From NCBI GenBank assembly GCA_028821575.1, contig JAPPFW010000061.1, forward strand, positions 1 to 64,000: 64,000 nt of DNA, written 5' to 3'. The notes beneath the pieces were generated by a model, which was not told the origin of the DNA, did no database searches, and saw only the letters and a program-made list of their open reading frames with translations. This stretch comes from a bacterium (GTDB lineage Bacteria; Actinomycetota; Acidimicrobiia; Spongiisociales; Spongiisociaceae). Position numbers and translations under genes: made by a program. Positions 1 through 9,100 of the stretch are shown here, in pieces. Every line of letters starts with the position of its first letter. Positions within the stretch are counted from its first letter, which is position 1.

Positions 1-391
1 TTGCTCCACACCCACGAGGCGGCCCCGCCGCCGACTTGACAACCGTAGGAGCATCTTCATGTTTCCCGACACACCCACCGACGAAAGGCCACTTCAGGCC
101 TGTTTTCGCGGCTCGGTCCGCATGCACCCGACGGGTGACGGTGGATGTCGGCTCGGACGGGCTTGTCGAGTCCGCCCTTATACCAGGTCAGGAGTCCGAT
201 CAGAAGCCCCTTCTTCGATCAGACAAACCCCGTGCATGAAGAATCGGGGCTAGTCAGTAGTTGTTAGTCGGTAGCTAGCAATCATCGGTTAGCGATGGAT
301 CGAGTCTGTTCCGTCCCGGTGCACTCATTGGCGACCAGCAGGCCGACCACCCGCACTGTCTTCGGTAGTCTCCAAGCAAGGAGGTCTCCGA
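1..391. other. Intergenic region with hairpins and heptamer repeat
   Basis: I see no convincing gene here. A terminator-like hairpin lies at 86-101 (AGGCC, six-base loop, GGCCT) and is followed by GTTTTCGCGG at 102-111. A second inverted repeat is at 198-220 (GATC-AGAAG / CTTCT-TC-GATC). Four degenerate 7-bp units beginning with TAG occupy 251-278. A perfect-looking ribosome binding site (AGGAGGT) precedes the gene that starts at 392. Any gene belonging upstream of position 1 is cut off by the window edge. Confidence 0.5.
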
Positions 392-1807
392 ATGATCCTG
401 TTCGACAATTGCCGGTTTCTGATCACGACGCCAAACCCCGACGGCGTGATCGAGAGGGGTTGGGTACTGGTCGATGGGCCACTCATCGATTCGGTCGGTG
501 GACCGGCGGAATCGCCGGCCGAGCGGTTGGACGCCGAAGGTGCCGAAGTCGTGGACTGCAGCGACAAGCTGGTGATGCCCGGGATGATCGACAGCCACAA
601 CCACCTTGCCAACTATCCCTACAACCTGCTTCCCGGCATCGATCCTTCGTCGATGGACTTCAACGGGATATCGGAGTGTCTGGAGAAGCTCATCTGGCCC
701 GCCTACACGTGGGCCACCGACGCGAGCACCTACGACCTGACTGTGCTGGCGATGTGCAACGCCATCAAACACGGAACCACCACCATCACCAGCGCGTTCC
801 CGTGGCCCGACGCCACCTACCGGGCCGGGGTGACATCGGGGATCAGAACCATCATCCAACCCCAAGCGGTCAGCAACGTGGCGCTCGGAGACGGTCTGGA
901 CGACGAGGGATACCTCGCCCAGACCGAGGAGGTGATCCAGAACTACCACAACGCCGAGGATGGGCGGATCCAGGTGGCGGCGCATCCCCACACCACCTAC
1001 TCCTGTTCGGAGGGACTGCTGCTCGGCTGCATGGAGCTCGCGGAACGCTACGACGTGGGATTCGCCATCCACATGCTCGAGAGCATCGAGGATCGCCACC
1101 TCTCCGACGCTCAGTTCGCCGAGTGGGGAGGCATCATCAACTACTTCCACGCAAAGGGACTGCTCCAGGAGAGAACGCTGTTCTTCCACTGCGACCAGAT
1201 GAACATGCGCGAGGCCGAGATGATCGCTGAAGCGGGGGTCGCCATCTCCCACAACCCGCAATCCAACGCCACCTATCACGGCTCGGTTGCCGACGTGCCT
1301 ACGCTGCGGGCCGCCGGCGTCACCCTCGGCCTCGGCACCGACATGCCCGCCGGGAACCTGTTCGACAACATGTACACCGCGTTCATCGTCAACGCCACGG
1401 TCCCCCCCGACCAGGAAGCGCAGTACGAACCCTGGGTCCCGCTCGAGTTGGCAACCATCGGGGGTGCCAGGGCACAGCGGCTGGGCGACGAGATCGGCAC
1501 GCTCGAAGCCGGCAAGCGGGCGGACTTGATCACCGTCGACCTGAGCCGCAACACGACCCTGCACCCGCTCAACGCCGGGAACCTCCTCTTCTGGCTCGTG
1601 AGCCAGGGCGCGGGCACGGTCGTGGAGGACTCGATGGTCGACGGAGAATTCCTGAGGCGAGACGGGGAGTTCACGCAGATGGACGAAGAAGCGATCATCG
1701 CCCGCTCTTACGAGTGGATGGCCAACTTCGAGTCCTGGTACAGCCACCGCAAGGCGACCGGGCAAGCCGTTACCGTCAGGAAGTACCCCGACTACGAGAG
1801 TCGCTAG
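392..1807 (+). CDS. Amidohydrolase of the cytosine deaminase/chlorohydrolase family
   Basis: A 471-residue metal-dependent amidohydrolase, probably a cytoplasmic hydrolase or deaminase of a heterocyclic or guanidine-type substrate. The family layout is complete: N-terminal beta-sandwich strands, then SHNH at 68-71 (two metal ligands), His227 in AIHMLES, His266, the HNPQSN motif near 287 and Asp317 in GLGTDMPAGN, ending with the usual EAGKRADLITVDL strand. The ATG has an excellent AGGAGGT site seven bases upstream. Family members deaminate S-adenosylhomocysteine, guanine or triazines; nothing here fixes the substrate. Confidence 0.85.
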   Translation: MILFDNCRFLITTPNPDGVIERGWVLVDGPLIDSVGGPAESPAERLDAEGAEVVDCSDKLVMPGMIDSHNHLANYPYNLLPGIDPSSMDFNGISECLEKLIWPAYTWATDASTYDLTVLAMCNAIKHGTTTITSAFPWPDATYRAGVTSGIRTIIQPQAVSNVALGDGLDDEGYLAQTEEVIQNYHNAEDGRIQVAAHPHTTYSCSEGLLLGCMELAERYDVGFAIHMLESIEDRHLSDAQFAEWGGIINYFHAKGLLQERTLFFHCDQMNMREAEMIAEAGVAISHNPQSNATYHGSVADVPTLRAAGVTLGLGTDMPAGNLFDNMYTAFIVNATVPPDQEAQYEPWVPLELATIGGARAQRLGDEIGTLEAGKRADLITVDLSRNTTLHPLNAGNLLFWLVSQGAGTVVEDSMVDGEFLRRDGEFTQMDEEAIIARSYEWMANFESWYSHRKATGQAVTVRKYPDYESR

Positions 1808-1828
1808 GCCTGTCCCGGCAGGCTCGAG

Positions 1829-2725
1829 ATGGTACGGGGTCGGGTCGTGGCGGATTCCGTCGAGTACGAGCGGCTTCGCCCAGCGCTTAGCGCGCTTCGA
1901 TCCGGCGACGCCGACGGGCTGGGGGTAATCCTCGACCGTGACCCGGAGTTGGTGAACCTTCCGGTGGGCGACTCCACCATGCTCGAGCTGATGACCCAAC
2001 CCGATGCCGGACCTCCCTCACCCGATACCGTCGGCGTGCTCATCGACGCGGGCGCCACATTGGATCGGGCCTTGAATCTCGCCGCCTGCTGGAACCTGGC
2101 GGATCTATGCTCCCAGTTGCTTGCGGCCGGCGCCGATCCGGCTGCCCGGGCCGACGCCGGCATCACTCCGCTGGAATCCGCCGCTATGCACAGCTCCACC
2201 GAGGCCGCCGATGTGCTGGTCGAACACGGTCTCCACCGGCGGACGCTGTGGCTGGCTGCGGCCTCGGGTCTGCTGCCGATGGTTCGGAACTGGGTAGCGG
2301 CGGACGGTTCACTGCTGGCGGATCCGGGCCCCTACCGGCCGGACTGGGCCGACGTGGGCCGTCCGGCCGGCGGTCCACGTACCGATGATCCGGCTGAGAT
2401 CGCGGGCGAGGCCTTCGTGTTCGCGGCCGCCAACGACCGCCACCACGTCGTCGGATACCTGCTGGATGCGGGCGTGGATGTCGACGCTCGACCGTACCGA
2501 AACACGACCGGGTTGCATCTCGCCATCCAGTTCCGGCGGCCGAGGATGGTCCGGCTTCTCCTGGAGCGCGGCGCATCCGTCACCATCGAGGACCACAATC
2601 ACCGGTCGGATGCCCCCGGTTGGGCGCGCGCGTGCGACGACGGCAGCGAAGACGCCATCGGCATACGCCGGATGGTTCGATCCGCCCGTTTCCCCGACGG
2701 CTTCCCGCCGGAACGAGTCCGGTGA
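1829..2725 (+). CDS. Ankyrin-repeat protein
   Basis: A 298-residue protein with degenerate ankyrin repeats. Visible units include VGVLIDAGATLDRALNLAA near 70, CSQLLAAGADPAARADAG near 95, ESAAMHSSTEAADVLVEHG near 120 and, after a spacer, VVGYLLDAGVDVDARPYRN near 210 and MVRLLLERGASVTIED near 245. It has no signal peptide or membrane segment, so it is probably a cytoplasmic protein-binding scaffold. It starts 21 bases after the amidohydrolase stop and is probably cotranscribed with it. The partner is unknown and the ribosome site before the ATG is weak, so the start may lie slightly downstream. Confidence 0.75.
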   Translation: MVRGRVVADSVEYERLRPALSALRSGDADGLGVILDRDPELVNLPVGDSTMLELMTQPDAGPPSPDTVGVLIDAGATLDRALNLAACWNLADLCSQLLAAGADPAARADAGITPLESAAMHSSTEAADVLVEHGLHRRTLWLAAASGLLPMVRNWVAADGSLLADPGPYRPDWADVGRPAGGPRTDDPAEIAGEAFVFAAANDRHHVVGYLLDAGVDVDARPYRNTTGLHLAIQFRRPRMVRLLLERGASVTIEDHNHRSDAPGWARACDDGSEDAIGIRRMVRSARFPDGFPPERVR

Positions 2726-2744
2726 TCGCCGAGCCCCTCCGGCC

Positions 2745-3488
2745 TTGATTACAGGCACCGACTCGCCCTTGGGAGCAGGTCCTCGTCCCTACCGGCGTGA
2801 TTGCCTGATCCTGGGGGTCGCGGTCTGGGTGACGGGGGTGACGTTCGGGGTGTTCGCCGACGCGGCAGGTTTCGACCTGGCCAGGATCGTGGTGATGTCG
2901 GCGCTCATGTTCACCGGGGCTTCGCAGTTCGCAGCGGTCGGCGTGATCAACGACGGTGGCACCGGCGGCGCGGCGGTCGGCGCGGCCCTCCTTCTGGCAG
3001 CCCGCAATACCCTCTACGGCCCGGTGGTGCGGCCGGCCGTACCTGCCTCGGCCCCGGCCCGGCTGGCGGCAGCCCACTTCATCGTTGACGAGACCACCGC
3101 CATCGCCGCCGCCCAGACCGACCGCGGTCAAGCCTCGGGCACCTTCCGGTTCATGGCGGTCACGCTGTGGCTCTCCTGGAATCTGGGCTCGGTAGTCGGG
3201 GCGATAACCGGCTCCTTGGTGGGAACCCCCGAGACATGGGGACTCGACGCTGCCTTCCCGGCCGTCTTCGTAGCGCTGGCCGCCACCCACCTCCGTACGG
3301 CGGCCGGGAGGGTCACCGCAGGCGTCGCGGCTGCCATCGCGCTGGGCGCGGTACCGTTCACCGCACCGGGGATCCCGATCCTCCTGTCCGTGCTCGCCTT
3401 GCCGGCTGCGCTGTTCGTTCTCGCTCGCCGGCGGCCGTCATCGAGTGACGGAGACGGACGGGCCACCAGGTCGGGAACTGTTTCGTGA
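2745..3488 (+). CDS. azlC: AzlC family branched-chain amino acid exporter, large subunit
   Basis: About 247 residues, hydrophobic throughout, with the AzlC signature: a first helix around LILGVAVWVTGVTFGVFADAAG, then the MFTGASQFAAVGVIN motif and the AARNTLYGPVVRP stretch. AzlC pairs with AzlD to export branched-chain amino acids or analogues across the inner membrane. The start is uncertain. The reading frame is open far upstream into the ankyrin gene, and a TTG at 2745 gives the usual family length. The stop overlaps the next start as GTGA, so azlC and azlD are translationally coupled. Confidence 0.8.
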   Translation: MITGTDSPLGAGPRPYRRDCLILGVAVWVTGVTFGVFADAAGFDLARIVVMSALMFTGASQFAAVGVINDGGTGGAAVGAALLLAARNTLYGPVVRPAVPASAPARLAAAHFIVDETTAIAAAQTDRGQASGTFRFMAVTLWLSWNLGSVVGAITGSLVGTPETWGLDAAFPAVFVALAATHLRTAAGRVTAGVAAAIALGAVPFTAPGIPILLSVLALPAALFVLARRRPSSSDGDGRATRSGTVS

Positions 3489-3784
3489 GCTGGCTGTCGA
3501 TCGCCTTGCTGGTGGCGGGTTGCTATGGCTTCAAGGCCTTGGGGGTAACCGCGTTCGGCAGCTTCGTCGAACGCCGGTTCGGCCAGGTCGTCGTTTTGCT
3601 TCCGGCCGCGCTGTTCACCGCACTCGTCGTGGTCCTGACCTTCGAGGAGGCAGGTCGCCTGGTCGTCGACGCCCGGGTCGCGGGCGTGGCCACCGGGGCT
3701 CTGGCCGCGTGGCGCAAGGCGCCCCTCATCGCCGTGGTGCTGACCGCAATGGGGGTAACCGCCGTCATCCGGGCCCTGTCCTGA
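3485..3784 (+). CDS. azlD: AzlD family amino acid transport subunit
   Basis: A 99-residue protein with three to four hydrophobic segments, the normal size and profile for AzlD, the small partner of AzlC. The conserved GCYGFKALG element near residue 15 and the LPAALFTALVVVLTF helix fit the family. It begins with GTG inside the azlC stop codon (GTGA), so the two subunits should be made together. The gene ends 33 bases from the convergent aminotransferase, and no strong terminator hairpin is visible in that gap. Confidence 0.85.
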   Translation: MSWLSIALLVAGCYGFKALGVTAFGSFVERRFGQVVVLLPAALFTALVVVLTFEEAGRLVVDARVAGVATGALAAWRKAPLIAVVLTAMGVTAVIRALS

Positions 3785-3817
3785 ACGTCTGGCTACTGTC
3801 GCTGGCTCGGAGTCGGG

Positions 3818-5152
3818 CTAGAGGGTCCCCGACACGCTATCGGTGGCCAGCAGCGCGCCCTTCATGGCGTCGATCACAGCCGCGATGTCCTCGTCGCTGT
3901 GTGCGGTCGAGGTGAGCGCCAGATGGTCCCCCGGGATGAGCACCCCCTCCAGCATCAGGCGGATGTAAAACTCCTGCTCGGCCCGTGCCAGCGAGCGATC
4001 GACGTCGCGGGCCGTCACGATCGGGCCCGCCTGGAAACGCAGGTGGATCATCGAATGGGCCGCCAGGACCTGCACCGGTATCGAACGGCGCCGGCAGAAT
4101 CCTCCGATCTGGTCGCTGAAGCTCTGCCCATGCCGGGCGAGCCGCTCGTAGAGATCGGGATGGGATCGCAGATGACCGATCGCAGCCGTACCGGCGACCA
4201 TCGTCAGCGGGTTGCCGCCGAAGGTTCCCCCTGCGAACACCTTGTCCTGCTCGACGTCGTGCTTCTGCCACTCGAAGCGGCGCATGATACCGGCTCGGCC
4301 CGCGACCGCCCCTATCGGCAGACCTCCTCCCAGCGCCTTGCCGTAGGCCGCTAGGTCGGGCGTCACCCCGAACTCCTCCTGCGCCCCGCCGAAGGCGAGG
4401 CGGAATCCGGTTACCACCTCGTCGAACAGGAGCAGGACGCCTGCCTCCCGGCAGACGGCGGACAACTCGCGGAGGAAGTCCCCGCACTCGAGGGTGGGAT
4501 TCGATCCCTGCACGGGTTCGATCAGCACCACTGCCAACCGGTCCCGGTTCCGGCGGATGAGGTCGAACGCGGCCTCGTGGCGGTAGGGGAGCATCAGCAC
4601 GTCGTCCAGCGCGGCGCTGGGAATTCCTCGTCCCATGGGAACCGGAGCGGGCCGGTCCCGGGGACTCCCGTGCTCGGCCTGCACCAGCACCGCATCGTGG
4701 GCCCCGTGGTAGGAACCTTCGAACACCGCGATCCCCGACTTGGCGGTGTGGGCCCGGGCCACCCGGATGCCGTACATGGTCGCCTCGGTCCCGGTGTTGC
4801 AGAACATCACCAGGTCCGCGCAGGGCACCCCCTCGCGCAACAGTTCGGCCAGCGGCTCCTGGTAGGGCGTGTGTATGCCGAACTGGGTCCCGCGGGACAC
4901 TGCTTCCTGGACGGCGGCCACGATCTCGGGATGTGCGTGGCCGAGCACGTGGCTGCCGAAGCCCATGGTGAGATCGATGTACTCGTTGCCGTCCACATCC
5001 ACGACCTTGGAGCCGGAACCTTCCGCGATGTAAACCGGGTAGGGCATGTCGACGGTGCCGACCACCTCGAGGGCGATCGACCCTCGAGACCGCTCGTAGA
5101 GTTCTCGCGATCTCGGGGTCCGGCGGAGGAACTCCTTGTAGGGGTCTGGCAT
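3818..5152 (-). CDS. Class III PLP-dependent aminotransferase (glutamate-1-semialdehyde aminomutase-like)
   Basis: About 444 residues. The PLP enzyme fold is clear: CNTGTEATMYG near 118 binds the phosphate, FDEVVTGFR near 243 carries the ring-nitrogen Asp, and AYGKALGGGLPIGAVAG near 269-285 carries the Schiff-base lysine; GGTFGGNPLT follows. This resembles the glutamate-1-semialdehyde 2,1-aminomutase branch, but a heme-biosynthesis context is absent and the neighbour is an alcohol dehydrogenase, so catabolism of an amino compound is more likely. A TTG at 5158 is an alternative start to the ATG at 5152. It follows the dehydrogenase by about 30 bases and is probably in one operon with it. Confidence 0.8.
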   Translation of the reverse strand: MPDPYKEFLRRTPRSRELYERSRGSIALEVVGTVDMPYPVYIAEGSGSKVVDVDGNEYIDLTMGFGSHVLGHAHPEIVAAVQEAVSRGTQFGIHTPYQEPLAELLREGVPCADLVMFCNTGTEATMYGIRVARAHTAKSGIAVFEGSYHGAHDAVLVQAEHGSPRDRPAPVPMGRGIPSAALDDVLMLPYRHEAAFDLIRRNRDRLAVVLIEPVQGSNPTLECGDFLRELSAVCREAGVLLLFDEVVTGFRLAFGGAQEEFGVTPDLAAYGKALGGGLPIGAVAGRAGIMRRFEWQKHDVEQDKVFAGGTFGGNPLTMVAGTAAIGHLRSHPDLYERLARHGQSFSDQIGGFCRRRSIPVQVLAAHSMIHLRFQAGPIVTARDVDRSLARAEQEFYIRLMLEGVLIPGDHLALTSTAHSDEDIAAVIDAMKGALLATDSVSGTL

Positions 5153-5181
5153 AAGCAATCCGTTGTTGTCGGATGTTCCGG

Positions 5182-6201
5182 TCAGGGAATCAGCACGGCC
5201 CTCCCTCGGACCTTGCCTTCCTCCAGCCGGGTGAACACCTCGTTGATGCTATCAAGAGGGTGGCGCTCGACCACCGGCGTGACCCGTCCTTCCCTGGCGA
5301 GGGTTATGACCTGGCTGAGTTCGTCCCGGCTTCCCCAGTAAGCGGTGTACAGATCCACCTCGGCCGGAAAGTCGAGGAACGAGTACGGAAGCGTGCCCAG
5401 GCCCAGCCCGACGATGACGATCAGGGACTGGCGCTTCACGACTTGCTTCGCCACCGCCAGGGTGGCGTCGTTGCCCACGAAGTCGAGCACCACATCGGCG
5501 CCCTCCCCATTCCCAACATCCCTGACGGCCTCGACGACATCCACTTCGCCCGGATCGAGCACCACGTCGGCGCCGAGCCTCGCGGCGAGTCCCCGAGCAT
5601 CGGACGACGTGTCGACGGCCACGACCCGGGCGGTCGAGAGGACCTTGAGGTACTGCAAGCCCATGTGCCCCAGACCGCCGATCCCGATGGCCACGGCAAG
5701 GGAGCCGGGTACCAGCCGAGGCAGCGCCCGCCGGACTGCGCGGTAGGGGGTGAGTCCGGCATCGGTCAGGCACGCCGCTTCGACCGGATCGAGACCACCG
5801 ATCGGTTCCAGGTGGCGCCGCGCAGGAACCAGGAGGTACTCGGCGTAACCACCCGGAGGGCCGTGGCCGACCCAGCGTGACTCGTCGCACATGTGCTCCA
5901 GACCGGAAGTGCAGTAGGAGCAGATCCCGCAGCCCCAAGCCCCGAACACCGCCACCGGTTCTCCCAGTTCGAGACCCTCCACCCCGGGACCGAGCGCCGC
6001 CACGCGTCCCGCGTTCTCGTGTCCGAGGATCATGGGGAACTCGTCGATGATCGGGAACTTGCCCTCCATCACCGACAGGTCGGAATGACAGGCCCCCGCC
6101 CCCGCCACCTCCACCAGGACCTCACCCTGTCCCGGCTCGGGGGTCGGAACCTCCCGAACCTCCCAGGGTGAGTTGTAGCCGTCCAGCAGAGCAGCCTTCA
6201 T
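5182..6201 (-). CDS. Zinc-dependent alcohol dehydrogenase, MDR family
   Basis: A 339-residue medium-chain dehydrogenase oxidising an alcohol with NAD(P). The catalytic zinc site is seen in GACHSDLSVMEGK (Cys/His near 37-40) and GHENAGRVAALGPGVEG (His and Glu near 60). The structural zinc cysteines are in the CGICSYCTSGLEHMC segment near 90, and the Rossmann glycines are in AIGIGGLGHMGLQYLKV near 170. Length is typical of ADH-A type enzymes. Only ten bases separate its ATG from the stop of the upstream HEPN-like gene, so it may be transcribed with it, although no functional link is evident. Confidence 0.88.
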   Translation of the reverse strand: MKAALLDGYNSPWEVREVPTPEPGQGEVLVEVAGAGACHSDLSVMEGKFPIIDEFPMILGHENAGRVAALGPGVEGLELGEPVAVFGAWGCGICSYCTSGLEHMCDESRWVGHGPPGGYAEYLLVPARRHLEPIGGLDPVEAACLTDAGLTPYRAVRRALPRLVPGSLAVAIGIGGLGHMGLQYLKVLSTARVVAVDTSSDARGLAARLGADVVLDPGEVDVVEAVRDVGNGEGADVVLDFVGNDATLAVAKQVVKRQSLIVIVGLGLGTLPYSFLDFPAEVDLYTAYWGSRDELSQVITLAREGRVTPVVERHPLDSINEVFTRLEEGKVRGRAVLIP

Positions 6202-6211
6202 GTGGGGAAGA

Positions 6212-6580
6212 CTACGCGTCGGATGCCGGCGACTGCTGCAGGGTTCGCACCAGATGTTCCGTCTGACGGATCCATCGCTCCAACTCGGCGGCGGTGGGAC
6301 CGAGTTCGTAGTGATGGTGATGGCAGGCCCTGCTCAACGACGCCCATGCCGATCGCGCATCGGCTACGAGTCCGGCGTCCGTGATCATCAGCCCGAGGCA
6401 GGTGAGTTGCGTGGCGCGGCTAGCACTCGCCACACCCGGGTGGATTGCCAGCCAAAGCCGGTCCAACGCGTCCTCGAGAACCTGGCGAGTCAGCAGCGCT
6501 GCGGCGCGCGGCCAGACACCCTCCGACCCTTCCTGTCGCTCGATCAGGGAGCGGGCATGGTCGAGCAGGTCAGCGGTCAC
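6212..6580 (-). CDS. Small helical HEPN-like protein, partner of the upstream ATPase
   Basis: A 122-residue, probably all-helical protein. The C-terminal half has RACHHHHYELGPTAAELERW (residues about 84-103), whose Arg-x4-His spacing matches the R-x4-6-H motif of HEPN-domain ribonucleases; the N-terminal WPRAAALLTRQVLEDALDRLW helix also looks HEPN-like. It starts with GTG inside the ATPase stop codon (GTGA), so it is translationally coupled to the ATPase. HEPN proteins are often RNA-cutting effectors controlled by an ATPase or antitoxin. The assignment is from motif and context only. No specific family was recognised. Confidence 0.55.
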   Translation of the reverse strand: MTADLLDHARSLIERQEGSEGVWPRAAALLTRQVLEDALDRLWLAIHPGVASASRATQLTCLGLMITDAGLVADARSAWASLSRACHHHHYELGPTAAELERWIRQTEHLVRTLQQSPASDA

Positions 6581-8983
6581 AGTCGACGGAGCCGCTCGGC
6601 CAGCCCTTGGCAGTCGTTTATCAGGCCCTTCAGGGAGCCATCGAACGGTTCATGGGTGCCCCGGTTCGCATCCCAGAAGGCATCTGCGAAGCGCCCTTTC
6701 CACTTGCCGGTCATGCGACGGGAAATGTCGCCTCCCGCCCGGCCGGCATCGTCAAAGAGCGCTAGCGACGCCTTCTGCTTCAACGTCCGCGTTCGTTCCA
6801 GAAGATCATCCACCGCGTTGTGAGGCTCACCCCTTCCGAGACGGCGCCGGCGCACCGCTTCGATGCAGGCCGCCTCCAGGCCTTCGCGGCACATGCCAGG
6901 AATCACCCTCCACGCCACTTGCTGCGGCAGATCGGAGTCCAGGACAACAGATCGAGCATCCATGAAGTACTGGATGACCGGATCCCTCTTCTCCCGGACC
7001 TCCACCCCTCGATCCGGGACGGCGTGTCACCTGCTTGCAGGTGTGTTCGATGCGGAGGCGCCGGAGTGATTCGGGCAAGCGGTCGTCGTGCGTGAACACG
7101 ACCAGTTGGCGGTCTGCGGCGATAGCAGCGAAGACCCGGGCCAGACCGTCAACCCGGGCTGGGTCCATGGACTGCACGGGGTCGTCGATCACGAGAAACC
7201 GGAACGGGTTTGCCGGCAACGTGGCGCGAGGGAAGAACAGCGAAAGGGCAAGGCAGCTGATCTCCCCCTGGCTGGCCACCGCAAGGCCCTGCGCCCCTGC
7301 CCCATCTACATCGACGGGTAGGTCGACATGGCGCCGGTTGCGGGTACCCGCCAGCTGCACGGACCTCAGATCGACGTTGCTCTGGAGTCGGAGTTGTTCC
7401 CAGAGTCGCAAGGCCTTGGACTCGATGGGCCGCCACCGAGCAGCCCGAAGGGACACTGACACACCCTTGAGTGCTTCCTCGGCTCTCTTGATCTGCCGCA
7501 CGACATCTCGGGATGCAACGGCCGAGCGAGCCCTCTGCTCCCACGCCATCAAGATGGGGAGGATGGAACGCCACTGCTCTTCCTGCCGCGAGTAGCTCTC
7601 CTCCGCGAGTGCAGCGACGCGAGCCACCTCCTCAGCCAGCTCTCCGTGGAGCCCCAGCAGGTGGTCGGACATCTCGCCCGGATCGCCGGGCAACTCGCCC
7701 CATTGCGTCCAGAGTCCGCGTGCGGCTGCCGTGTCGACCGTAGGAGAGTCCGGAATCAGGGGAACGGCAACCAGAGACCGCGCTCCGTCTACGGCACGTC
7801 GCAGGCGTAGCGTCGCCGACCTGTACCGGTCCGCCCTCTCACGCAGTAGTCCCAATTGCCTCTCGGTCGCGGCACGCCACTCGGCATCCAGGATTCCGAC
7901 TCCGCACACGGGGCACTGGTTGCGGTCGTGGGCCTGATGATGGTCTAGGGCTATCGTGAGAAGCCTCACCAACCGCTCGTCCTCTTCGATGCCTGTACCT
8001 TCCAACGCCGCTAGCTCCGATACGGCACTATGCAACTCGTCAGCAGCCTCCAGGATCACCTCTTCATCGGGCACCCGGAGCGACAGCAGCTCGGAGAGTG
8101 CGTCGCGGCCGGGATCCGATGCCGTCCCCAATCGGACCAAGGCTTCGAGATCCCAGACCCTCTTGCTGAGCAGCGAACCGGCCCGGTCGGCCCGGTCGTC
8201 GTCGAGGACCGCGAGCGCAGGAAGGATGGACTCCTTCAGGTCCTGCCTGACTTGCCTGTCGAACCTCTCCCGCCTGAGGCGGGTGCCGGCGAGCGCCTTA
8301 AGCGCAACATCTATGGACTCGAGACCGAGGACCGCGGTGAGAGTGTCGAACAGCTCTGTGGGTCTGGCGCCGATCATCCCGAGTTCGTTGTAGGACAGGA
8401 GCGGCCGGTACAAGTCCAGGGGCCCGTCCCATCCGATCCCGGCCAGGTCTTTTCTCTTCTCCCCGTGGTGCTGGGCGGTTCCGGCACCCTCTTCGAGAGT
8501 CGAATCAGGGTTCCACGATCTCGCTACAGTCGTGGATCCCACTTTGCCCTCGACCTGGAAGCGGGCCGAGATGCTGGGAGATAGCCCATGGTGGAGGTTT
8601 CTCCAGCCTTCCTTCCAAGGCCCGCTCCGGTCCTCCCACCGGAGGGCATTGCCGGTGAGCAGCACCTCGAGGGCCTCCGCAAAGCTGGATTTCCCGGAAC
8701 CGTTCCGTCCGACCACCACGGTAAGGCCGGGACCCGGCGGGAGCTCCAGCTTCACCTCTGGACCGATGCCCCTAAAGCCCGACACCGTGATGTCTTGGAG
8801 AAAGACGGAGGAGGCCGTTTCCTGCTCACCGTTCGCTCGGTCGGATGCGTAGACCTCGGATTCTCCCGCGATCACCCGCTCCACAGCATCTTCCCCCTGC
8901 AGGGAGGCCATGACCAGATCGAGCGTGCGGTCATCCACGTCCAGTTCGGCGAGTTCCGCCAGTATCTCCTGATACAACGTCAT
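6577..8983 (-). pseudogene. Rad50/RecF-like AAA ATPase, one-base frameshift near the C-terminus
   Basis: A DNA-repair-type ABC ATPase of about 800 residues when the frame is repaired. Walker A is VVVGRNGSGKSSFAEAL near 90, a central coiled coil contains a CPVCG zinc-hook motif near 365, the ABC signature region is ASQGEISCLALSLFF and Walker B is FRFLVIDDPVQSMDP, followed by the switch His in FTHDDRL. After TRRPGS the frame breaks at 7005-7008, where the coding strand has GGGG; removing one G restores the continuation VEVREKRDPVIQYF down to the stop at 6577. The ATG at 8983 has GGAGG upstream. The shift may be real or a homopolymer error. Confidence 0.75.
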
Positions 8984-9100
8984 CGGGTCCTCCACGCCGC
9001 GCCGCCGTTGTGGCCAACATAGAGAACGGCTGTGACACCCGCCCTCTCGCGAGCGCCCTGGAAGACGGCCAGAGCGGCTGCCGGGTAGCATTCCGGGCGG

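Noticed and set aside
275-1999. A 574-codon open frame on the minus strand opposite the amidohydrolase
   Set aside because: It is the antisense shadow of a GC-rich gene. The plus-strand gene has a perfect ribosome site and all family motifs, while the minus-strand translation resembles no protein and is rich in Val/Gly/Arg/His.
3818-5152. True HemL (glutamate-1-semialdehyde aminomutase) for heme synthesis
   Set aside because: The fold fits, but there are no other heme genes nearby and it is next to an alcohol dehydrogenase, so only a HemL-like aminotransferase is claimed.
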